Source: Azorinus chamasolen
Taxonomy: Eukaryota; Mollusca; Bivalvia; Cardiida; Solecurtidae
DNA: 64,000 nt
Direction: 5' to 3'
Assembly: GCA_963576725.1 (NCBI GenBank)
Contig: OY755240.1
Span: forward strand, 61,876,633 to 61,940,632
The translations under genes and the position numbers were made by a program. Of the stretch, positions 1 to 11,071 are shown in pieces (position 1 is the stretch's first letter; each line of letters starts with the position of its first letter). Below the pieces are notes generated by a model, which saw nothing but the letters and a program-made list of their open reading frames with translations, ran no database searches and was not told the origin of the DNA.

Positions 1-526
1 AAATACATTTTAAAGCAAACAAACTAGAAAACATAAACATGCCTCTTGAAACTTCCTATGGACTTTTTAAAGCATTATGCTATGTTAACATACAGTCCTG
101 GTGTCAATAGTATGCATTTCGATGAAACTTAGAGGCTGGATCCAGCATTTGTGCTAGGACAACTATGAATTCGAAAGTACCATGTTCAATTTAAAATTGT
201 CAACTGCTCAATATTTTGTGTATTGCATATATAATTATGTATATTCAATTAGTCTATGCTTTGAATAGTTTTATTTTAAAATCGTCAAGCATCTAGGATC
301 CTGATCACAGACCGACACACACAATGTGCAACTGGCAATTAGGTCACGGTAACCTGCATAATATTTGAAAACTTAGTTTGTTTCAAAAGGAATTACTGCA
401 CAGTTCAAACTGGCTATAAAAAATCCCTGAGATCTGGACAATAATTACATCATCAAAAACAATAGTTTAAAAAAGTACATGTATATAGACGCAGAGCGCA
501 AATGGAACAGACCCATGTAAGAAACT
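1..526. other. No gene or repeat recognised
   Basis: AT-rich sequence with no open frame or MITE end that I could identify. Confidence 0.5.
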
Positions 527-781
527 TGATTCCTGTTCTACATGTATGTTTATTCCAATTTCAATACCTACTGAATATTCATGAACAAAATAGTTATAAT
601 GAAACATGGAAAGTGAAAGTGGAAATTAGTAGCCATTTAAGAAAGTTAAGAAAAAGATCTTTCAAATTCCATTAGCCAACAGAGCAGACCCTGATTAGAC
701 GACTCCTATAGGAGTCATCAGATCTGGGTCTACTCTGTTTACACACGCTTGAAAAAACATTTATATGAAGCAAAGGGTTAA
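527..781. mobile_element. MITE-A'
   Basis: The long arm (TGTTTATTCCAATTTC) leads to the hairpin around 680-750 and the short arm ending AAAGGGTTAA. The left TTAA is eroded to TTGA. Confidence 0.75.
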
Positions 782-1596
782 GTGTTGTAGCTCCAAGTCT
801 CTCCTCTCTACCAGTTTGTACAGCTGGATAAGTCAGTTTGGAAACATTTTTGCATACAGCAAGGTGCTTGCTTTGTTATTTTAAAATTTCATTCTGAAGT
901 TTCATTCTATTTAGTGTTTGAGCCACCAACGCATCCTGTGATACGGTGGTTAGTAGAATGGCGATCGTACGTCATCTTTTAACGCTGTATATAGCAATGT
1001 AGATTGTGATATATACTAATGATAGTCTCTAATAATTCATATTTGAATGAAATTGTACATAACTATTAATCTGTGATACGTATTACACTTAAAGTATATT
1101 GTTGTACAATGATGAGACGCTAATAAAGATTAATATCATGTAAAATGACATATTAAAAAGTGTCTTAAAATGGATACCATATCAGGCCAGGCCTGATATA
1201 AACTGAATAGCAGTGATATTTCATACTCTGATAAAACATCGCAGCAAATGAAATAAAGCTTAATCAAATAATACGGGAAATATAAGACGATCGAAATTAT
1301 TGACCAGTCGAATTATTTGCACAGTAAAATACTCGTTGTTCTTAACATATAAAGCAGGATATGGCAACATTTCTCACTAAAGATTTGGTGGAGAATGAAA
1401 CACGGATCTTATCAACATCATCTAGTTGTGTAAAACGGTTACAGTGATTAACTTCTTTAGCAAAGAGATCTCTTCTCAATTGCATAAGCTGGGCAATGAA
1501 GGATACCATTGGGTTCATCTTCAGTAACATTTATACAGAATGGGCACACGGTCCGTAACTCAAACTGGAAGGTTCATATATCGACCGGTTTCAATA
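782..1596. other. No gene recognised; one short palindrome
   Basis: The only structure noted is a 19-bp palindrome, TATCAGGCCAGGCCTGATA, at 1180-1198. A 62-codon minus frame at 1342-1530 has no recognisable product. Confidence 0.4.
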
Positions 1597-1846
1597 TTAA
1601 CCCTTCGCTTGCTATTCGCGTCAATATACCTACCTGTAAATAGTGAAGACCCAGACGAGACAGCTCCTGCAGGAGCTGTCTCATCAGGGTCTGCACTATT
1701 TACAAGTTGATTGTGCAACCAGTGCACTCCACAGCAGTGGTTGCACAGCGAAGTACGTGTACACAGTGAAGATATATGTAATTATACAACAGGGCATGGG
1801 TAAAGAAGGAGAAATGTATTTTAAAATTCAGCAAGCGAAGGGTTAA
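1597..1846. mobile_element. MITE-F (TTAA ends, CCCTTCGCTTGCT)
   Basis: Complete 250-bp copy from TTAACCCTTCGCTTGCT to AGCAAGCGAAGGGTTAA, with TTAA at both ends. The inner hairpin is GACAGCTCCTGCAGGAGCTGTC. A second copy begins at 63891 in opposite orientation. Confidence 0.85.
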
Positions 1847-1991
1847 GAGGTGCAACTCCGTATTTGAATTTCGCAAAAGCTGCTCTGTATGATTGTGGCA
1901 TAATTTCTGTACAATAATCCTTCACGCCATAGAAACGTTTAAACAATCTATAAAATCTCAACTTATTGTGACTATTTCCACTTATACCAAC

Positions 1992-2200
1992 TACAGTAAA
2001 ACCTCTCTATAACGGCCACTAAATTGTGTTAATTAGATGGTATTTAGGACAGGTGGCTGCTTAAAACAAGGTGAAAGTAAAACAGAATGCTCCTATAGGA
2101 GCGTTCTGTTTTACTTTCACCTTGCTGTAAGCAACTACCTGCCTTCAAAACAAAAAAAAATGATGTAATTTAGTGGCCGTTACAGAGAGGTTATAATGTA
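1992..2200. mobile_element. MITE-C (pogo/Tigger-like)
   Basis: TA target at both ends, termini TACAGTAAAACCTCTCTA and AGAGAGGTTATAATGTA. This copy belongs to the 'ATAACGGCCACTAAATTG' subtype, with an ACAAGGTGAAAGTAAAACAG hairpin. Confidence 0.85.
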
Positions 2201-2290
2201 CTTTATCGACATACATCTACCATGCATACATATGACGCATTGTTTATTTACTGACAGCCTGATCAGTCTATATTTCTCCATCTGATACTG

Positions 2291-2722
2291 TACAGGGTAT
2301 TCCAAAAAGAATGGAACCTTGGATCAAATGTGTATTGTGACCAATGTAATCAAAAACTTTAAAATGTAAATATTCACATTTGTAGATATGTCATTTGTGC
2401 ATATTTCTGCCAAATTTCTCGTAAAAATATGCATTGGTTTTAAAGATATGAGTATTTTAATGAATGCACCTAAAATCTGTTTTAACATGCTATATGCGTA
2501 CATTGCATAGTCCATACCTATGTTAAGTTAAAAACGGAGTTTTGGATGTTTTGGTTTAAATGCTGATATCTTAAACACCAATGACTATGTTTAGACAAAA
2601 TTTAGACAATATATGGCAAAATGTTGTCTTTACTAAGCTACATGTATTTACATTTTATATACAGAAATTTGATAACTTGTATATCTTAATCCCGGGTTCC
2701 GTTTTATTTGGGACACCCTGTA
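2291..2722. mobile_element. Non-autonomous Tc1/mariner-like element
   Basis: Terminal inverted repeats of ~25 bp: TACAGGGTATTCCAAAAAGA at the left matches the reverse complement of GGGACACCCTGTA at the right, and both ends carry TA. 432 bp, no transposase frame. TACAGGGTGTCCCA-type ends are typical of Tc1/mariner-related elements; the assignment rests on ends only. Confidence 0.75.
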
Positions 2723-3192
2723 TGCATGACCATTAATGAATAACAAAGACACATCTAAAGAGCAAAACATATGCCTTACAGCATAACACCAGTTTTTACA
2801 AGATGTAGAATTTCTGCGAAGACACTAATTAAACATCTCACGATTTGTCCTTTCATTATTCATTCTTATTAAGTCTATTCCATTGTATACATAGAGATTT
2901 CCATTGACGTGACAGAGGTTGCAGCCATGTTTTTACACTTTGCGATCAAAAGACAATGTGTTCTACTAGCACTTTGAACTATCGTTTTAGCAGTTAAGCT
3001 GAAGTCAATAAACTCATATCACATTAAACCCAAATACAATGTACTTGTATCTGTCTACTGTACAGTCTGTACTTAGATCTTCAAGATCGCACTTAAATTT
3101 AAAAAAAGTTCGGGCATATGACTGTGACCTAAAATGATCTACGTCGCGTTTACTAGAATTAACAAACACGTTGTTAAGCAGGTACCTGTCAT

Positions 3193-3438
3193 TTAACCCT
3201 TTCCCTGTTCTACGTTTATTCCAGATTTCAATACCGGTGCTTGGAAAAATAGTTACAATGAAATATGGAAGGTTGAGCATTGTAGCCATTTTAGAAAGTA
3301 GGGAAACAGATATTTCGAATTCCATTAGCAAATACAGCAGACCCTGATCAGACGGCTCCTACAGGAGCCGTCTGATCTTGGTCTACTCTTTTTTTCAAAG
3401 GCGTGAAAACACGTTTGTATACCAATTTGACGTGTTAA
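3193..3438. mobile_element. MITE-A'
   Basis: TTAACCCTTTCCCTGTTCTA start and a near-perfect hairpin at ~3335-3398. The right terminus is eroded (GTGTTAA). Confidence 0.8.
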
Positions 3439-3605
3439 GCATATGTAACTCTTGTTACAATAGGTTCAAGAAGAACAATATGGCTTTATACGGTATGCGT
3501 ATGATTGCTAGTATATGTAGAAGTAGATGGAAGATTTTGGATTCATTTTGCTGTTGACCAGGCAATAATCTCAGTCATATCATGGTCCATGTACTCATTA
3601 AAATA

Positions 3606-3813
3606 TACAATAAAACTCCTCCAAACCGGAATTCTAGAAGCGAAGAATTTAGTTACTGTTACGCAGGTGGTTGATTAATGCAGGGTGAAAGTCATGCAGA
3701 AAGCTCATACAGGAGCTTTCTGCATAACTTTCGCCCTGCATTAAGCGGCCACCTGTCTAAAAGACTGACAATGACACTAACGTTAACGTCCAGTTTAGAG
3801 GGGTTTTACTGTA
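3606..3813. mobile_element. MITE-C
   Basis: Hairpin GCAGAAAGCTC at 3695-3730. The right end GAGGGGTTTTACTGTA is intact, the left end mutated (TACAATAAAACTCC). Confidence 0.85.
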
Positions 3814-3980
3814 TACAGTAGATTTTTATTTACACTGCAACCTCTCTCAAGCTGACGTCAAACAGAGGTCTAATGTATCATTAGATAACCAAGGTAACAC
3901 TCTTTTCTAACATTATTTTGAAACAAGGCGCATGACTTCGGATTTGATTTCCATAAGCACCTTCATGTACAGTATGTATG

Positions 3981-4132
3981 TACAGTAGCATCCCTCTAAA
4001 TCGACCACCAAATAGAGGTATAAAAGGGGTTAAAAGAGGTTTTAAAGACAGGTGGGCGGTCAATGAAGGACGAAAATTATGCAGAAAGTTTCGCCCTGCA
4101 TTGCGTAACCACCTGTTTTAAAAAAATCTATA
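3981..4132. mobile_element. MITE-C, right end lost
   Basis: Starts TACAGTAGCATCCCTCTA. The hairpin is reduced by a deletion and the right terminus is missing where the next MITE-C begins. Confidence 0.7.
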
Positions 4133-4343
4133 TACAGTAAAATCCCTCTAAACCGGACGTACGTTCAATTAACTATAAAAATCGGTCTTGGAGACATGTG
4201 GCAGCTTAATGCAGGGTGAAAGTCGTGCAGAAAGCTCCTATAGGAGCATTCTGCATGACTTTTATCCTGCATTAAGCAGCCACCCGCCTAAACGTTTCTA
4301 TTTTTTCTCTTCTAGAATGCCAGTCTAGAGGGGTTTTACTGTA
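4133..4343. mobile_element. MITE-C
   Basis: Complete; TACAGTAAAATCCCTCTA to GAGGGGTTTTACTGTA, abutting the truncated copy on its left. Confidence 0.87.
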
Positions 4344-4440
4344 TAGTCATAATTTTGTTTTTCTGTAAACGTTCCTGCTCCCCAGCAAGTACAACGACCG
4401 ACTTTGGGCCACAGGTAGGGGTATCGACCTGAATTAGAGG

Positions 4441-4613
4441 CAGGGGTCCAGATTTTATGCGTAAATGAAAACATTTTAAAGAATAACTTCTTTATTTCTC
4501 CACCAAACCCTTTGAGACGATTCTAAAGAGTAGTCGCGACATAAGGTGTTGTGGAGAAAGGGCGATTTTAGTATTTCGGTAAGCACCTTTATCTGTTTCT
4601 CTGATTAGAGGTA
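4441..4613. mobile_element. MITE-D with perfect 8-bp target duplication (hAT-like)
   Basis: Flanked by ATTAGAGG at 4433-4440 and again at 4614-4621. The ends are CAGGGGTCCAGAT and ATCTGTTTCTCTG. An 8-bp duplication with CAGRG ends is the hAT signature. The hairpin is shortened. Confidence 0.82.
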
Positions 4614-4743
4614 CATGTATGTAAACGCTTGGCAAATCATATTGATCTCTGCTGAACAGAAATAAACTCAGCTTAAGTCATTTGTTTTGTTTGTTGCTGC
4701 TTTTTGTTGTTGTTTTTTTAAAAAAAAAGTCCAATTCACTAAA

Positions 4744-4942
4744 TACAATAGAACCTGTCTAAGGTGGCCATAAAAATGTTTTATTATTGGTCTATAAGAC
4801 AGGTGTAGGTTAATGCAGATCAAAAGTAATGCAGAAAATAGGAGTTTTCTGCATTACGTTTGCCCTGAATTTAAGCAACCGCCTTTATTTAACACTCTTC
4901 TGTTCAATAAATGAATAACCGCTTAAGACAGGTTCTATTGTA
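4744..4942. mobile_element. MITE-C
   Basis: TACAATAGAACCTGTCTAAG to ACAGGTTCTATTGTA ('TTAAGCGGCC' subtype). Confidence 0.85.
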
Positions 4943-5111
4943 CAGTAAAGTATCGCTAATACGACCACTCAAAAGTCTCATTCTGGATTTTTAAAACGAG
5001 TGTTAGCTTCATGCAGGGGAAAAATTATGCAGAAAGCTCTGTATTAAGCAACTACCTGCTTTAACAGACTCCTATGTTAATAAATTATGTGGTCGCATTA
5101 GCGAGACTGTA
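4941..5111. mobile_element. MITE-C sharing its TA with the previous copy
   Basis: The last TA of the left copy is the first TA of this one. Half of the hairpin is deleted; right end GCGAGACTGTA. Confidence 0.75.
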
Positions 5112-5733
5112 CTGTGTATAATTAACAATGACTTCTCCCAACACTGTTTATATAATTAACAAAGACTTATCCCGACACTCGAGGTGGAATCACTGTACAG
5201 TATATAATTAACAATACTTCTCCCAACACTGTATATAATTAACAATGACTTCTCCCGACACTCGAGGTGGAATCACTGTACAGTATATAATTAACAATAC
5301 TTCTCCCAACACTGTATATAATTAACAATGACTTCTCCCGACACTCGAGGTGGAAGCACTGTACAGTATATAATTAACAATACTTCTCCCAACACTGTAT
5401 ATAATTAACAATGACTTCTCCCGACACTCGAGGTGGAATCACTGTACAGTATATAATTAACAATAACTTCTTCCAACACTCGAGCTGGAATCACTGAGAC
5501 TGTAATGTATATAATTAACAATAACTTCTTCCAACACTGTATATAACTTACAATGACTTCTCCCGACACTCGAGGTGGAATCATTGAGACTGTACTGTAT
5601 ATAACAATAACTTCTCCCAACACTGTACATTGTATATAATCAACAATGATTTCTCCCGACACTCGAGGTGGAATCAGTGTACTGTATATAATTAACAATG
5701 ACTTCTCCCAACACTCGAGGTAGAATCACTGAG
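5111..5733. repeat. Satellite block with an 83-bp higher-order unit
   Basis: CACTGTACAG recurs at 5191, 5274, 5357 and 5440, exactly 83 bp apart. Each unit holds two related subunits: one with CTTCTCCCGACACTCGAGG and one shorter with ACTTCTCCCAACACTG, both beginning TATATAATTAACAAT. The right part is more degenerate. A 97-codon frame across it is a by-product of the repeat. Confidence 0.9.
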
Positions 5734-6080
5734 GTGCATTTATTTTTCTCTGGTTTTACTGATTGAACACAATAGACCTATTTAACTGGTCAATCGGAAA
5801 CAAGGGTCATAGTCATGAATTGTGTTGTAGTGTCAACCTTTTTAAAAATCTCTTTCATTAAGATAATGCTGAACAGATTCGACGAGCATGCCTTGCTATG
5901 TGAAACTTTATTCGTCTCCACATCAGTGATTCCTTTTTTAGCACAAATCAACCGTGCGTTCAGTAGTGGTAACAGTGAGCAAACTCGTTGTTATATACTA
6001 TCTACTAGGCTTAGAAGGAACGACATCTTACATTGTGGTACACACTATTGGTGTTTATAAAACATAGCATACATACTATA
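5734..6080. other. No recognised feature
   Basis: An 81-codon plus-strand frame at 5815-6060 shows no motif or signal peptide I recognise; not called as a gene. Confidence 0.4.
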
Positions 6081-6287
6081 TACAGTAAAACCCCACTTAT
6101 GCGACCACCAAAGAGGTATAAATATGGGTGCTAGATGCAGGTGGTAGCTTAACGCAGGGCAAAAGTAATGCAGAAAGCTCCTAGATGAGCTCTCTGCATT
6201 ACTTTTGTCCTGCATTAAACAACCACCCGCTTATAAAGACACTCGTGTCGATTCATCAAGTGGTCGCATTAGAGGGGTTCTACTGTA
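6081..6287. mobile_element. MITE-C
   Basis: Complete, TACAGTAAAACCCCACTTA to GAGGGGTTCTACTGTA ('TGCGACCACC' subtype). Confidence 0.87.
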
Positions 6288-6587
6288 GTTGCAAGGATCT
6301 GGTTGCAACCTGTTGCTCACGTGAGACACTACTGAATGCAAGAATTTGCACCAATTTCGGATCTTTTTTCAATATGTTGTCATTCGGACTTATTTTTGAA
6401 CAAAATTTACATAACAGTAAAATCTTACCTGAATACATTTTATTGTAATAAATGCTCAACGTGGGTCCCGTGGCGGTTGTATATCACCCTTAACGTGTTG
6501 GCCATGGTTTCAAAGTCTGTTTAATGGTTGCCTGGTCCAGTTTGCACCACTCGTCCTTAAGAGTTCTTTTGAGGTCAACAAGTGTGT

Positions 6588-7345
6588 TTATTTGTCGTAC
6601 TGCAAACGACGTTCAAGCACATCAAATATATCAAAGTTCATCAGGGCAGCATCGAGGGGTTTCGGCATTAATTCTCCAGGTGTTATGAAGGGAATGGTTC
6701 GATTCTTGAGGAAATTCAGCGTGTATTTATATGTATTGCTAGATGCACTGTCCTGGTGGAATGTCATAGCTTTCAGTCCCTCTGGAAACAGTCTATGCAC
6801 ATCTTTCTCTAACAAAAGGCTTTAGAATTTTGTAAATGTAATACCCAGAGTTCTAGAGGATACACCAGCCCAAGCATTGAAGGCGCGAACATGCAATAGC
6901 ATCGCGTTTAACAAACTTCAACTTGTCACCGCCTTTTCCCCCTTTCTGATCTAGCAAACCTTTCTTCGTCCATAACGTCCGCCTTCATCAGAAGTGACAA
7001 AATGTTTCAACTGATTACGCTTCAATCTCAGATAAAGCATTCAGGATCTGGCTCTGTGCTGCTGAAGTTGTGCCAGGTTGAGTTAAGAGCTTTGCACTTT
7101 TTTTGTAGTTTTGCTTCTAAACTTTTCTTGATAATCTTGTATATAGTTCCCTTGGACAGTCCTAGTTTCGATGCCATCTCTCTTTGAGTTGACAGGTTTA
7201 CTTTGGCGGTCAAACGGCCAACCTTGCGTATTATGTCCAGCGTGGCCGCCGTAGGCTGTTTCATGAGCTTTGCCCTTGTAGCATCGTCAGAAGCCGAATT
7301 ACGTTGTAACCCAGTTTGATAGCGAATGCACATTATGAAACCCAA
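6588..7345 (-). pseudogene. Degenerate Tc1-like (IS630 superfamily) transposase
   Basis: The minus strand encodes, in order and across broken frames, a helix-turn-helix region (REMASKLGLSKGTIYKIIKK), a first catalytic-type stretch FVTSDE near 6980, a WAGVSSRTLG block, then FHQDSASSNT and MPKPLDAALMNFDIF, corresponding to the second and third catalytic blocks of Tc1/mariner enzymes. At least two frame breaks and stops lie between the fragments, so no working enzyme can be made. Matching inverted segments TTTTGTTCAAAAATA near 7567 and its complement near 6389 may mark the element's subterminal ends, giving a ~1.2-kb element. Confidence 0.72.
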
Positions 7346-7664
7346 AGAAATGCTATAACCCCTTTGAATGCTTCTATAAGTATGTTAAGTCCATAAAACC
7401 CCTAACAACACACCCTCCGCTTTGTCACAGATTTTCTTACGTACCATTGCAAGCCAGGTAAAACCTGCATATAAAACTCAAGTATAATTTATAACCCAGC
7501 TGATAACATACACAAGACACGACAATCTCGTGCATATGCATATTCTTGACACCGCACGATTTTCTTTTGTTCAAAAATAACTGGGCACGTCTCGTATAAT
7601 TATTTCTAAAATGTCAACTTTACATAGATTCCTTAATGTAGTGTCAGGCTGTATGCATTCAATG

Positions 7665-7870
7665 TACAGTAGAAACCATCTTAAGCGGCCATAAAAAGGT
7701 CTAATTATGGATGTGTAAGGCAGGTGGTAGCTTAATGCAGGTCAAAAGTAATGCAGAAAGCTCCTGTAGGAGCTTTCTGCATTACGTTTGCCCTGCATTA
7801 AGCTACCACCTGTTTTTTAAGACTACTATGTTCAATAAATGAATGGTCGCTTAAGACAGGTTCCACTGTA
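7665..7870. mobile_element. MITE-C
   Basis: TACAGTAGAAACCATCTTAA to ACAGGTTCCACTGTA; the hairpin is near perfect. Confidence 0.87.
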
Positions 7871-8009
7871 TACGCACCATTCGAAGAAGTAAGCCTAGTT
7901 ACTGTACATATATAGTAAATACATGTAGGACAAAGATTTCAAAATAGCTCTATACTGAATTTTCAACTGGGTAAAGCAAGGCTTGTAGTTTGTAGAACCA
8001 GGTTGTTGC

Positions 8010-8239
8010 TTAACCCTTTCCCTGTTTAATACTGAAGCTAGAAATAATGGCATCATGCTTATTTATTAGCTGTATTTTTTTTTATAATGGCATGTGTACA
8101 AAGGATGTTTTGGTTCAGGCTGAAATTTGAAGAATCAGATCTATACATTATACCATAATCATACAGAGCCTATTGGAGCCACTCTGTCTACTCTGTTTGC
8201 AAATGCATTAAAATGCGTTTGTATGAAGGAAATGGGTAA
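8010..8239. mobile_element. MITE-A inside MITE-C
   Basis: Inserted at the TTAA of the host's GTTGCTTAATGCAGG; the right copy has mutated to GTAA. Hairpin badly eroded. Confidence 0.72.
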
Positions 8240-8334
8240 TGCAGGGGACCAACGTAATACAGAAAGCTCATATTGGAGCTTTCTGCATAATTTTTGAATT
8301 GCATTAAGCTATCACCCGTTTTAAAAATCGAGAA

Positions 8335-8535
8335 TTATCCCTTTACTCCATAAATACGCCTTTCTACGCTTTAAATAGCAAACAGGGTAGGAGCCGTCTG
8401 ATCAGGGTCTGCTTTATTTGCTTATGCTGTAATATAGATATGATTCCGAATCCTGTGCTATTATAACAAATTCATCTAATGATTATTCATGACGTCATTA
8501 TTTATTACGTGAATATTCATAGAGGATAGGGTTAT
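8335..8535. mobile_element. MITE-A inside MITE-C
   Basis: Short arm first; flanked by TTAT on both sides in place of TTAA. One hairpin half is mostly deleted. Confidence 0.75.
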
Positions 8536-8690
8536 AAATATGTTGAGTGGTCGCGAGGTTTTACTGTTAATACACTATACAGCCTGTCCGATACCTGTGA
8601 TTTGAGCCTGTATTTACATGTATGTTCAGAACTCTGTAGATTAAACGACTCACGCTTATGCAATTGCATAACCTGATCAAGATCGACATG

Positions 8691-8725
8691 TATGAGGGGT
8701 GATTGATACGCCCGCGGCCTGGGGG
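8691..8725. mobile_element. Solo mariner-type terminal repeat
   Basis: TATGAGGGGTGATTGATACG matches, with few differences, the reverse complement of the mariner right end at 12171-12205. The following ~250 bp (to ~8980) may be the inner part of the same fragment; it holds no transposase frame I recognise. Confidence 0.55.
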
Positions 8726-8984
8726 TAGAAACAGACCACTTATAAACATACCATTTGATGTCCGTGTAGAAAAGGTGTTATAACCACTCTGCAGAGACAG
8801 AGGGATTTTTAGGGTTTCGGCTTTGCCGAAATCCTTATAAAATGGATTGCGACTCAAACTTTCACGGAAAACCCTATTGCACGAGCTCTACCTAGCGGGA
8901 ATCCCCCTAAGAGAATTTGGGAGGTAACCGTGACAACACTACAGCTACATACGCGCATGTGCAGTGCTTGGCTTACAATCCGGT

Positions 8985-9137
8985 TCCGGAATCTTACAAA
9001 ATATTTATAATGAAATATGGAAGGTGGATCCATTAGCAAACAGAGCAGACCCTGATCCAATAGGAGCTGTCTTATCTGGGTCTATTCTGTTTGCAGATGC
9101 ATGAAAACAAGTTTATATGAGGGAAATTAAGGGTTAA
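8985..9137. mobile_element. MITE-A', left-truncated
   Basis: Begins within the long arm (ATAATGAAATATGGAAGG) and ends AAGGGTTAA. Confidence 0.75.
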
Positions 9138-9242
9138 ATAGACTTCTTCACATCAGAAACTACAGTATAAAGGTTACAGTACTGGTGGTCAGTAGTGCAG
9201 GGCAACTGTTACATCATGCTAAAATCTCTCCAGGTCATGCGC

Positions 9243-9454
9243 TTAATTCTTTGCACGCTAGCGGCGAAACTGTGATTACCTATGCAAACAGCTTGGATCC
9301 AGATGATAGGCCACATAATTATGCGTCTCATCAGGATTCAAACTGTTTGTCATCTTGACCATATTTTTGCAAAAAATGAAAGAAAGTTTATTTAAGAATT
9401 GAAGCAGACGACAATTGTTGCAGACGAAAAATTGCTCAGCATTGTAAGGATTAA
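9243..9454. mobile_element. MITE-G
   Basis: TTAATTCTTTGCACGCTAGC to ATTGTAAGGATTAA, with TTAA at both ends. The inner hairpin pairs CAAACAGCTTGGATCC with a diverged GGATTCAAACTGTTTG. Confidence 0.7.
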
Positions 9455-11071
9455 GCAAGCTGTAGAGATCTGTAATATCGTCTACTTCAGGTTTGTCATC
9501 ATTTGAATTTCTAAAAGATCAGTTTTAGGCATTTTGACCTAAGGCAAAATTGTCACAAGTTGTAAACAGTTTAGATTTTGGTCAGACAGTTACTTGGTAT
9601 TATATCTGAATCCAAACAGTGTGTCCCACTTTGCCAACCTCTATTGTTTAAGTAGTTTGGTTGGTAGTATTAACAATTACTATTAAAAGGAAACATGGTT
9701 TTTTGTATCCTTTACATTATTAAAAAAAATCGTTAAAAGGAAAAAAAGGAGAAAGGCAAACATGAGACAAAACACTTTCTTATCTTTTAATTTATATACA
9801 TAGCATCATTTATTGATTTTACGTGTCAGGCTTATAGTGTCTTATAGTATCTTATAGTAATGTATGTTATTTATTTCTAATTCATATCATTTATTTCAAT
9901 GACGCCGGTTACTGATCAGGGTCTGTAGTGTTTACAGCACTAACTGTAATTTACATGTATGACTATAATTTATGTTTAATCATACCAGTTATTGATATAC
10001 TTGTTACATGTATAATGCTGCAAATAGCGAAGACTCTGACCAGTTGTGGTAACTGATCGGGGTCTGTATTGTTTGCAGCACAGACTCACAAATTGGCCCT
10101 GAACAGACTCACGCTCGCAGTCTCCTCAGGAAAAAGTGAGAAAATACAATGCAATCACGCAAAAAGACAAAGTATAGGCATGGATAAACTATTCTATGAA
10201 CTTCATAGTCTTTTCTGTTTGCAAAAGCATAGAACGGCTTATTTTTGCTCAGACCAATTGTACCCGTTATGGAACGCTGAAATCGTCTTCACTATATAAT
10301 ATAAAGTGAAACAATATTATGTATCTAACAACCATATACCAATGGGAGGTTTTACTTCAAATTTTCACCCATGATAAGCTGTCAACCTTGATGTGAAGAT
10401 TTTCTTAAAGAATGTATAATTATTGCTCTGACCATTTTTACCAGAGTTATGGGACTCTGAAGTTTTCTTCACTATATAACACATAGTCAAAAGTGCTTGA
10501 TAAAGAGACAATATTGTTAGGAGGAGGGGTGCATCAGTGTCTGGGAAACAAATTTCTAGTTAATTTTATCTTCCCTGTTGTATCCTGCCATGCTAAGTTG
10601 AAATATTTTTGTTACTTTATAATTTATTATATTGTTAATATCATCCACCAGCATATTTGGCAATTATTTGCAGGGTATTTAGAATCATAAGGAATATGTC
10701 TAAAATTGGTGGAAGTGTATACATCGATAAGTGAATGATGCATGCTAATTACTGTTAAGATCCACCAGATAGTAGCAGAAGTATGACCCTTACTTTCAAA
10801 TAATGGAGTGATGGCGCTTTACTACATTAAACTATCAATTTTGGCTCTATTGGCACAAAGCGGCAAGTTGAGCTATTGGAATCGCCCTGTGTGCGACATG
10901 TTCATAAAACAATTCTTTAAATGTCTTCCAAACTACTGACATGATTTTCAGAAAAATTCACAGCAAACAATCAATATAATATATATATATTATGTCCGAA
11001 ACCTTCAGTACTGTCAGTACTTTGATTTCTCTCTGTTGTTTGTCAGAATTTGATTCTCAAAGCTACTTACT
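9455..11071. other. No gene; two pairs of short direct repeats
   Basis: GGTTACTGATCAGGGTCTGT near 9907 recurs as GGTAACTGATCGGGGTCTGT near 10047. A segment ending CTTCACTATATAA occurs near 10287 and again near 10468. Small open frames at 10069-10299 and 10493-10690 resemble nothing I know. Confidence 0.4.

Larger units (their letters stand above)
7980..8569. mobile_element. MITE-C split by two MITE-A insertions
   Basis: Pieces of one MITE-C lie at ~7980-8009 (AACCAGGTTGTTGC), 8240-8334 (hairpin and ACCCGTTTTAAA) and 8536-8569 (AGTGGTCGCGAGGTTTTACTG). The left terminus is not recognisable. Confidence 0.65.

Noticed and set aside
5405..5698. 97-codon minus frame
   Set aside because: Translation of the 83-bp satellite.
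5111..5733. CRISPR-like regular repeat array
   Set aside because: No unique spacers, units are contiguous, and the sequence is eukaryotic.
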